Part shown: positions 1 to 4,832 of the stretch, one piece after another
Layout: the number at the start of each line of letters is the position of its first letter
Position numbering within the stretch: the first letter of the stretch is position 1
Source: Reyranella sp.
GTDB lineage: Bacteria; Pseudomonadota; Alphaproteobacteria; Reyranellales; Reyranellaceae
Assembly (NCBI GenBank): GCA_030681635.1
Contig: JAUXRT010000158.1
Span: forward strand, 1 to 5,128
Direction: 5' to 3'
DNA length: 5,128 bases
Position numbers and translations under genes: made by a program
The notes under the pieces: generated by a model
Told to the model about the DNA's origin: nothing
The model's database searches: none
Seen by the model: the letters and a program-made list of their open reading frames with translations, nothing else

Positions 1-1736
1 TGGTGCCCTCGATCGTGGCCTATCCCGATTCTGGCGGCGTGCTGGTGGGTGAAGAGGCGCGTCTCTTGATGGCGCGCGAACCGCGCAATGCCGTGGCCTC
101 GATCAAGCGCCTGATGGGCCGGGGCGCGGCCGATCTTCATACAGTGGCCGGCGTCCTGCCCTATGAGATCGAGCCGGGCAGCGGCCAGACCGACATGGTG
201 AAATTGCGGATCGGGGGCAAGGCGCGCTCGCCGGTCGAGATTTCAGCCGAAATCCTGAAAGCCTTGCGCGCCCGCGCCGAAGCCGCACTCGACAAGCCGG
301 TCGAGCGCGCAGTGATCACCGTGCCGGCTTATTTCGACGATGCGGCCCGCACCGCGACGCGCGATGCCGCACGCGTCGCCGGCCTTGAAGTGCTGCGTCT
401 CGTCAACGAGCCGACAGCGGCGGCGCTGGCCTACGGTCTCGATAAGGGCTCGGAGGGTCTTTACGCGGTCTACGACCTGGGGGGCGGCACCTTCGACTTC
501 TCCCTGCTGCGGCTGGAGAAGGGCGTGTTTCAGGTCCTGGCGACCGGCGGCGATGCAGCCCTTGGCGGCGACGATTTCGACCGCGCCGTCGCCGAGCGCA
601 TGCTGGCCGAACGCAAACACGACGGCATTGCCGATCTGGTGGATGAAGCCGCGGTCAAGGCCGCGCTCGCTCTGGCACGGCAGATGAAGGAGCAGCTTTC
701 GGAGCGCGACCAGACATCGGGCCGCCTCGAAGTTGCCGGCACGCCGTCCTTCCATACGCTTACGCGCGCCGAGTTCGAGGCCATGATCAAGGCCCCTGTC
801 GCGCGCACGCTCGATATCGCGGCCAGCGTGCTGGCCGACGCCGGCATGTCGGCGTCCGACGTGCAGGGTGTGGTGCTGGTCGGCGGCTCGACGCGTCTGC
901 CGCTGGTGCGGGCGGAAGTGTCCGGCATGATCGGCAAGCCGGCATTGACCGACATCGACCCCGATGAAGTCGTGGCGCTGGGTGCCGCGCTCCAGGCCGA
1001 AGCGCTGACCGGCGGCGGCGACACGCTGCTGCTCGATATCACGCCGCTGTCGCTGGGGCTGGAAACCATGGGCGGCATCGTCGAGAAGGTCGTGCCGCGC
1101 AACACACCGATCCCGGTCCAGCTGGCGCAGGATTTCACCACCTACCAGGACGGCCAGACCGCCATGACGATCCACGTCGTGCAGGGCGAACGCGAGATGG
1201 TCGCCGACTGCCGCAGCCTGGCACGCTTCGAACTTTCCGGCATTCCGCCGATGACGGCAGGTGCGGCGCGGATCCGTATCTCCTTCGCCGTCGACGCTGA
1301 TGGTCTTCTCGCCGTCTCGGCCGAGGAATGCACGACCGGCGTGGCGCAGCGCATCGAGGTCAAGCCGTCCTACGGGCTCAGCCACGAGGATATGGCCGAC
1401 ATGCTCTATGACAGTCTCGACAATGCCGAGACCGACATGATGCAGCGGCTGCTGGCTGAAGCGCGGGTCGAGTCGCGGCGCAGCCTGCTGGCGCTCGATG
1501 CGGCGCTCGCCAAGGACGGCGCCCTGCTCACGATGGAGGAGCGTGCCGCCATCGACGAGGGCCGGGCCCGCGTCGAGGCGGCGATCGCCGGCGACGACCG
1601 CGACGCCATCAATGCCGCGGCCGAGGCCCTGGAGACCTTGTCCAAGCCCTTCGCCGAGCGGCGCATGGATCGCGGCATTCGCGAGGCCTTGGCAGGCCTG
1701 TCGGTCGGCGATCTGGAAAGCAGAGTTGGGGAGTAG
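1..1736 (+). CDS. hscA: Fe-S assembly Hsp70 chaperone HscA, 5' partial
   Basis: Specialised Hsp70 that, with co-chaperone HscB, binds IscU and uses ATP hydrolysis to promote transfer of its [2Fe-2S] cluster to apoproteins in the cytosol. The window starts inside the gene: frame codons begin at base 3, and that GTG is most likely an internal Val (VPSIVAY in Hsp70s), not a start. 577 residues are visible, so about 35-45 N-terminal residues, including the phosphate-1 loop, lie upstream. Visible parts, counted from base 3: the rest of the ATPase domain with VITVPAYFDDAAR, NEPTAAALAYG, DLGGGTFD (about 158-165) and GGSTRLP (294-300); the LLLD linker (about 343); a beta substrate-binding domain (about 350-465) with TPLSLGLETMGG; and a helical lid to the end. 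The stretch ATGGDAALGGDDFD fits HscA better than DnaK, and fdx and iscX follow directly, which settles the assignment. No frameshift is seen. Confidence 0.95.
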   Translation, partial: VPSIVAYPDSGGVLVGEEARLLMAREPRNAVASIKRLMGRGAADLHTVAGVLPYEIEPGSGQTDMVKLRIGGKARSPVEISAEILKALRARAEAALDKPVERAVITVPAYFDDAARTATRDAARVAGLEVLRLVNEPTAAALAYGLDKGSEGLYAVYDLGGGTFDFSLLRLEKGVFQVLATGGDAALGGDDFDRAVAERMLAERKHDGIADLVDEAAVKAALALARQMKEQLSERDQTSGRLEVAGTPSFHTLTRAEFEAMIKAPVARTLDIAASVLADAGMSASDVQGVVLVGGSTRLPLVRAEVSGMIGKPALTDIDPDEVVALGAALQAEALTGGGDTLLLDITPLSLGLETMGGIVEKVVPRNTPIPVQLAQDFTTYQDGQTAMTIHVVQGEREMVADCRSLARFELSGIPPMTAGAARIRISFAVDADGLLAVSAEECTTGVAQRIEVKPSYGLSHEDMADMLYDSLDNAETDMMQRLLAEARVESRRSLLALDAALAKDGALLTMEERAAIDEGRARVEAAIAGDDRDAINAAAEALETLSKPFAERRMDRGIREALAGLSVGDLESRVGE

Positions 1737-1737
1737 C

Positions 1738-1741
1738 GGAG
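1738..1741 (+). promoter_or_regulatory. Ribosome binding site of fdx
   Basis: GGAG lies six bases before the ATG at 1748 and starts one base after the hscA stop codon. It supports this ATG as the fdx start and suggests independent initiation within a polycistronic mRNA. Confidence 0.6.
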
Positions 1742-1747
1742 CATTCT

Positions 1748-2083
1748 ATGCCGAAATTGACGTTCATCCTCAAAGACGGGTCGCGCAAGGAAGTCGATGC
1801 GCCGATCGGCCTGTCGGTGCTCGAGATCGCCCATCGCAATCACATCGACATCGAGGGCGCGTGCGAGGGCTCGCTCGCCTGCTCGACCTGCCATGTCGTG
1901 GTCGAGAAGGAATGGTTCGAGAAGCTGGCGCCGGCCAGCGAGGACGAGGAGGACATGCTCGACCTCGCCTTTGGCCTCACCCATACCTCGCGCCTGGGGT
2001 GCCAGATCCTGATGAGCGAGGCGCTGGACGGGCTGGCGGTGCGCCTGCCGGCAGCGACCCGCAACATGATGGTCGACAAGTAG
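1748..2083 (+). CDS. fdx: ISC-type [2Fe-2S] ferredoxin
   Basis: A 111-residue adrenodoxin-type ferredoxin of the ISC system. In this family it donates electrons for cluster formation on IscU (reduction of persulfide sulfur from IscS). The four cluster cysteines are visible as C39-x5-C45-x2-C48-x36-C85, the spacing typical of vertebrate-type/ISC ferredoxins rather than plant-type ones. An acidic stretch (SEDEEDMLD, 64-72) matches the partner-interaction helix of adrenodoxins, and length and ending are normal for the family. The ATG is chosen because GGAG lies six bases upstream and the beta-strand MPKLTFIL aligns with family N-termini. It follows hscA by 11 nt and precedes iscX by 25 nt, so co-transcription is very likely. 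Its electron source could be the ferredoxin reductase encoded at 4833 onward, but that pairing is inferred. Confidence 0.96.
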   Translation: MPKLTFILKDGSRKEVDAPIGLSVLEIAHRNHIDIEGACEGSLACSTCHVVVEKEWFEKLAPASEDEEDMLDLAFGLTHTSRLGCQILMSEALDGLAVRLPAATRNMMVDK

Positions 2084-2106
2084 GAGAGGCCCCAACTAGG
2101 AGAGGC
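2081..2106 (+). repeat. Duplicated 10-bp Shine-Dalgarno segment before iscX
   Basis: TAGGAGAGGC occurs at 2081-2090 and again at 2097-2106. The first copy contains the fdx stop codon. The second contains the AGGAG (2098-2102) six bases before the iscX ATG at 2109, so it decides that start. The first copy is too distant for direct use in iscX initiation. It may be a small tandem duplication or chance. Confidence 0.6.
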
Positions 2107-2108
2107 TA

Positions 2109-2315
2109 ATGGCGCGCAAGCTGCGCTGGACCGACGTTCACGATATCGCGATAGAGCTCGAGGAACGCCACCCCGACATCGATAACGTCAACCTGCGGTT
2201 TACCGACCTGCACCGCTGGGTGATGGAACTACCTGGGTTCGAGGACGATCCCAACCGCTCCAACGAGAAGATTCTGGAGGCCATCCAGGCCGCCTGGATC
2301 GAGGAACGCGACTAG
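2109..2315 (+). CDS. iscX: Fe-S assembly protein IscX
   Basis: A 68-residue acidic protein of the IscX/YfhJ family. Family members bind the cysteine desulfurase IscS, compete with CyaY/frataxin for its surface, bind iron weakly, and are proposed to tune the cluster-assembly rate. Family features visible here are the early W7-T-D, R30-F-T-D-L-H-x-W37 in the middle, the acidic FEDDP (44-48), and SNEKILEAIQAAW (51-63), all at the positions expected for a protein of about 66 residues. The start has a strong AGGAGAGG just upstream. It sits at the end of the hscA-fdx-iscX run, the usual terminal position in isc operons. It is followed by 58 nt containing an imperfect inverted repeat and then a lipoprotein gene, so the operon may end here, though no classical terminator is seen. 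Confidence 0.95.
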   Translation: MARKLRWTDVHDIAIELEERHPDIDNVNLRFTDLHRWVMELPGFEDDPNRSNEKILEAIQAAWIEERD

Positions 2316-2328
2316 CGGCACGCCGTAA

Positions 2329-2351
2329 TTTGGCCGAAAATATCGGCGAAA
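2329..2351. other. Imperfect inverted repeat after iscX
   Basis: TTTGGCCGA (2329-2337) and TCGGCGAAA (2343-2351) are inverted copies with one mismatch in nine pairs and a five-base AAATA centre. In RNA this gives a modest hairpin without a following U-run. It lies between iscX and the first lipoprotein gene, 23 bases before the latter's start. It could be an operator, an mRNA end-stabilising or attenuating hairpin, or chance. Function unknown. Confidence 0.35.
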
Positions 2352-2373
2352 CAGGGCTCCTGGGGAGGCCGTC

Positions 2374-2904
2374 ATGATCGGGAATTGGGTCCGCCATTTG
2401 CTGCTGCCGCTGGTGCTGGTAGCCGGGCTGGCCGCTTGCGAGTCTGGCGGGGTTCAACCGGGCATCGTCAGTACCTCGGCCGCGGGGCCGGCGGCGGCCA
2501 ACGGCTCCACGGTCATGCCGGGCAGCCAGGGCCGGGTGGTGTCGATCCGTGAAGTGGGCATCAAGGGTGCGGGTGGCGGCTCGGGCAATGGCGCCCTGAT
2601 GGGCGGCATGCTTGGCGCGGCAGGCGGTGGCCTCCTCGGCGGCATTACCAGCAATTCAGTCGGTGGCGGTCTGGTCGGCGCCCTTCTTGGCGCCGTCGGC
2701 GGCGCCATCGCCGGCAGCATCGCCGATGGCCAGCGCGGCAGCGGCCGCGGCATCGAGGTGGTGGTTCAGCGCGACGACGGCCAGAAGGTCACCGTGGCCC
2801 AGGTCGACGACGGCGACGTCCAGCTCGGCGACCGGGTGCAGATCGTGCAGGATCGGCAGGGCGTGGCCAAGGTCGTTCGTGACAGTGCGCGGAACCCCGA
2901 CTGA
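2374..2904 (+). CDS. SlyB-like glycine-zipper lipoprotein, copy A
   Basis: A 176-residue predicted lipoprotein of the SlyB/Pcp (glycine zipper 2TM) family, whose known member SlyB is an outer-membrane lipoprotein linked to envelope integrity. The signal peptide has a basic start (R7), hydrophobic stretch 9-20 and lipobox LAAC, with C22 as the lipidation site. Residue +2 is Glu, not the Asp that retains lipoproteins in the enteric inner membrane. After a flexible region (23-50) comes GRVVSIREV (53-61), typical of SlyB. Two glycine-rich hydrophobic segments (about 73-91 and 97-117) could form a tight membrane hairpin. A C-terminal beta-type domain (about 125-170) has RGIEVVVQRDDGQ. GGGGAGG at 2362-2368, five bases before the ATG, fixes the start. 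The next gene is a paralogue; over the last 46 comparable residues 35 are identical. The exact role in this organism is not shown by the sequence. Confidence 0.88.
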   Translation: MIGNWVRHLLLPLVLVAGLAACESGGVQPGIVSTSAAGPAAANGSTVMPGSQGRVVSIREVGIKGAGGGSGNGALMGGMLGAAGGGLLGGITSNSVGGGLVGALLGAVGGAIAGSIADGQRGSGRGIEVVVQRDDGQKVTVAQVDDGDVQLGDRVQIVQDRQGVAKVVRDSARNPD

Positions 2905-2954
2905 GGCCTGGCGTTTCATTCGACCGAGCTTGTGTTTGAGAGAGGGATTTCGTG

Positions 2955-3467
2955 ATGTTCGGCAAGCGGCTCTTGAGTCTTCTGGTCCCGGTAGCCTTGG
3001 CCGCCAGCGTCGGCGCCTGCACCGGCAGCAGCGGCGCGGTGCAGCCCGGCGTGGTCAATACCTCGGCACAAGGCAGCTATCGCGGCGAAACCGGCCGGGT
3101 AATGGCCATCCGTGAAGTGCCGGTTCGCGGCGGCAGCGGCTCCGGTGTGAGCGATGGCACCCTGATCGGCGGCGGCCTGGGTGCAGCAGGCGGGGCGGCC
3201 ATTGGTGCTGCCACGACGAACTCCGTGGGCGGCGCGCTGGTCGGCGGACTCCTGGGTGCCGTTGGCGGCGCCATCGCCGGCACGGCTGTCGACCGCGGCA
3301 GTTCAAGGCGCGGCATCGAGGTGACGGTCCAGAAGGACGACGGCCAGCAGGTGAAGGTCGCTCAATACGACGACGGCGACGTCCAGATGGGGGATCGGGT
3401 CCAGATCGTCTACAACAGCAGCGGCGTCGCCAAGGCCGTCCGCGACACCACCCCGCGCCGCGACTAG
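2955..3467 (+). CDS. SlyB-like glycine-zipper lipoprotein, copy B
   Basis: A 170-residue predicted outer-membrane lipoprotein, tandem paralogue of the preceding gene, 50 nt downstream. The start could be GTG 2952 or ATG 2955. ATG is preferred because the purine-rich GAGAGAGGGA (2938-2947) is then seven bases away and the lipobox VGAC places Cys at residue 22, exactly as in copy A. It has basic residues K4-R5, a hydrophobic core at 6-20, Thr at +2, GRVMAIREV (47-55), two glycine-rich hydrophobic segments (about 68-86 and 92-112) and the conserved RGIEVTVQKDDGQ domain (119-164). Compared with copy A the linker after the lipid Cys is shorter and the domain order is unchanged. Neither copy shows a frameshift or lost motif, so both are probably functional. 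The following gap of 53 nt leads to mnmA, apparently with its own promoter. Function beyond the SlyB family label is inferred. Confidence 0.88.
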   Translation: MFGKRLLSLLVPVALAASVGACTGSSGAVQPGVVNTSAQGSYRGETGRVMAIREVPVRGGSGSGVSDGTLIGGGLGAAGGAAIGAATTNSVGGALVGGLLGAVGGAIAGTAVDRGSSRRGIEVTVQKDDGQQVKVAQYDDGDVQMGDRVQIVYNSSGVAKAVRDTTPRRD

Positions 3468-3502
3468 CGGACGGAGCCCGGCTGGCGGGACCGGGGAGCG
3501 GC

Positions 3503-3514
3503 GCCTATATAGGC
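3503..3514 (+). promoter_or_regulatory. Probable -10 region of mnmA within a 12-bp palindrome
   Basis: GCCTATATAGGC is a perfect palindrome containing TATATA (3506-3511), a -10-like hexamer ending nine bases before the mnmA ATG. It is the only AT-rich patch in this intergenic space. A -35 box is not convincing; 17 bases upstream there is only TGGCGG. If transcription starts about 7-10 bases after the hexamer, the mRNA would have almost no leader, which fits the lack of a good Shine-Dalgarno sequence. Confidence 0.45.
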
Positions 3515-3520
3515 CCCGTC

Positions 3521-4648
3521 ATGGCCCGCAATTCCCTCGATATCGACAAGGCGCCCGGCGACACCCGCGTGGTGGTCGCGATGTCGGGCGGCGTCGATTC
3601 GTCGGTCACGGCAGCACTCCTGAAGGAGCAGGGCTACGACGTCGTGGGCGTCACCCTGCAGCTCTACGATCACGGCGTCGCCATCGGCAAGAAGGGCGCC
3701 TGCTGCGCCGGCCAGGACATCCAGGACGCCCGCCAGGTCGCCGAGCGCCTCGCCATCCCGCACTATGTGCTCGATTACGAAAGCCGCTTTCGCGCCGAGG
3801 TGATGGACTCCTTCGCCGACGCCTATGCGCGCGGCGAGACGCCGGTGCCCTGCATCGCGTGCAATCGCACGGTGAAGTTCCGCGACCTGCTCAAGACCGC
3901 GCGCGAGCTCGGCGCCGAGGCGCTGGCGACCGGCCATTATGTCCAGCGCCTGCGGGGCGAGGCGGGGCCGGAGCTGCATCGTGGCGTCGATCCGGCGCGC
4001 GACCAGAGTTATTTCCTGTTCGGCACGACGCACGAGCAACTCGACTACTTGCGCTTTCCACTCGGCCATCTGCCCAAGAGCGAGACGCGGGCGTTGGCCG
4101 AGCGCTTCCAGCTGCCGGTGGCCGAGAAGCCCGACAGCCAGGACATCTGCTTTGTGCCCGGCGGCGACTATGCCGCCGTCGTCCAGAAGCTCCGGCCCGA
4201 GGCGGTCGAGCCCGGCGAGATCGTCGACCTGCAGGGAACCGTGGTCGGCCGCCACGACGGCATCGTGCATTTCACCGTGGGCCAGCGCCGCGGTCTGGCG
4301 CTGGGCGACCGCGACGGCACGGCCAACGATCCGCTTTACGTCGTGCGGCTCGATCCGGAAACACGCCGCGTCGTCGTGGGCCCGCGCGCCGCGCTCGGAC
4401 GGACCGAGATGGCGCTCTACGACCTCAACTGGATCGGTCCGGTGTTGGAGAGGGCCATGCCAGTGCAGGTGCGGGTGCGGTCCAGCCAGGCACTGCGCCC
4501 GGCCGAGATCGAGCTATCGGGCGAGGGGGCTCAGGTCCGCTTCGCCGAACCCGAGGTCGGCGTGTCGCCCGGCCAGGCCTGCGTGGTCTATGACGCCGCG
4601 ACCGGCAGCCGCGTCCTGGGCGGGGGCTTCATAAGGCGGTTTTCTTGA
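3521..4648 (+). CDS. mnmA: tRNA U34 2-thiouridylase MnmA
   Basis: A 375-residue cytosolic enzyme that adenylates U34 in the anticodon of tRNA Lys, Glu and Gln and replaces its 2-oxygen with sulfur, forming s2U. The ATP PP-loop SGGVDSS is at 22-28. TGHYVQRL (137-144), DQSYFLF (161-167) and HFTVGQRRGL are family motifs, and GGGFIRRF near the end matches the C-terminal beta domain. The sulfur-carrying cysteines correspond to C114 (in PVPCIACNRTVKF) and C210 (in DSQDICFVPGG). Where E. coli MnmA has Asp (PNPDILC), this protein has C111, making C111-x2-C114; it also has C61-C62. The ATG at 3521 is the only sensible start before the PP-loop, but it lacks a clear Shine-Dalgarno sequence. Sulfur would come ultimately from a desulfurase such as IscS; the isc operon end lies 1.2 kb upstream. 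Its stop codon overlaps the next promoter. Confidence 0.96.
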   Translation: MARNSLDIDKAPGDTRVVVAMSGGVDSSVTAALLKEQGYDVVGVTLQLYDHGVAIGKKGACCAGQDIQDARQVAERLAIPHYVLDYESRFRAEVMDSFADAYARGETPVPCIACNRTVKFRDLLKTARELGAEALATGHYVQRLRGEAGPELHRGVDPARDQSYFLFGTTHEQLDYLRFPLGHLPKSETRALAERFQLPVAEKPDSQDICFVPGGDYAAVVQKLRPEAVEPGEIVDLQGTVVGRHDGIVHFTVGQRRGLALGDRDGTANDPLYVVRLDPETRRVVVGPRAALGRTEMALYDLNWIGPVLERAMPVQVRVRSSQALRPAEIELSGEGAQVRFAEPEVGVSPGQACVVYDAATGSRVLGGGFIRRFS

Positions 4649-4673
4649 CAGGTCCCGGCCCCGCCGCTTAATA
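4645..4673 (+). promoter_or_regulatory. Promoter of the tRNA-Met gene, overlapping the mnmA stop
   Basis: A perfect TTGACA (-35) is at 4645-4650. A -10-like CTTAAT (4667-4672) follows after 16 bases, within GCTTAATA, which resembles the GCTANAWC -10 motif of Caulobacter housekeeping promoters. The predicted start lies around 4679-4681, a few bases before the mature tRNA. The mnmA stop codon TGA (4646-4648) lies inside the -35 box. Confidence 0.7.
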
Positions 4674-4685
4674 GCGCCCACCCAT

Positions 4686-4762
4686 GGCTGGGTAGCTCAG
4701 CTGGTTAGAGCACGGCACTCATAATGCCGGGGTCGGCGGTTCAAGTCCGCCCCCAGCTACCA
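4686..4762 (+). tRNA. tRNA-Met (CAT), elongator type
   Basis: The complete 77-nt cloverleaf can be folded by hand. Acceptor stem is GGCTGGG (4686-4692) with CCCAGCT (4752-4758), six Watson-Crick pairs plus a terminal G1-U72 wobble. D arm is GCTC/GAGC with loop AGCTGGTTA. Anticodon stem is CGGCA/TGCCG with loop CTCATAA, placing CAT at 4720-4722. Variable loop is GGGTC. T stem is GGCGG/CCGCC with loop TTCAAGT. Discriminator A is at 4759 and CCA is encoded (4760-4762). A CAT anticodon could also mean initiator tRNA or lysidine-modified tRNA-Ile2. The initiator is unlikely because the anticodon stem lacks its three G-C pairs and position 1-72 is not the usual C-A mismatch. Ile2 is less likely because pairs 4-69 (U-A) and 5-68 (G-C), the ACTCATAATG context and the GGGTC variable loop resemble E. 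coli elongator tRNA-Met. It has its own promoter and terminator. Confidence 0.93.
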
Positions 4763-4768
4763 AATTCT

Positions 4769-4805
4769 GGCCCCCGGACGATCCTTCGCCGGGGGCCGTT
4801 ATTTT
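4769..4805 (+). terminator. Intrinsic terminator after tRNA-Met
   Basis: GGCCCCCGG (4769-4777) pairs perfectly with CCGGGGGCC (4789-4797). Inside, CGA/TCG can add three pairs past a bulged A, closing a four-base loop. The tail GTTATTTT (4798-4805) supplies a U-rich run. It begins six bases after the encoded CCA, so it should end the tRNA transcript. It also blocks read-through from mnmA into the reductase gene that starts 28 bases later. Confidence 0.9.
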
Positions 4806-4832
4806 GGGGACCATCTTCGCCACTTTAGGGCC

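Noticed and set aside
3..5. GTG at base 3 as the real start of hscA
   Set aside because: The protein would lack the phosphate-1 loop needed for ATP binding, and this codon aligns with the internal Val/Leu before PSIV in Hsp70s. The gene is cut by the window edge.
243..1385. 380-codon open frame on the minus strand inside hscA
   Set aside because: It lies antisense to strongly conserved Hsp70 motifs, its translation is rich in Arg, His, Gly and Asp with no recognisable domain, and long antisense frames are expected opposite GC-rich coding DNA.
2560..2720. Glycine-rich coding repeats as a CRISPR or satellite-like array
   Set aside because: The GGC-rich periodicity comes from glycine-zipper codons in the lipoprotein genes. 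There are no regular repeats with unique spacers.
3477..3495. CCCGG/CCGGG hairpin after lipoprotein copy B as a terminator
   Set aside because: Only five pairs with a nine-base loop and no U-run; such matches are common in GC-rich DNA.
3464..4270. 268-codon open frame on the minus strand opposite mnmA
   Set aside because: It covers conserved MnmA codons, its composition looks like a reverse-complement shadow, and it resembles no family I know.
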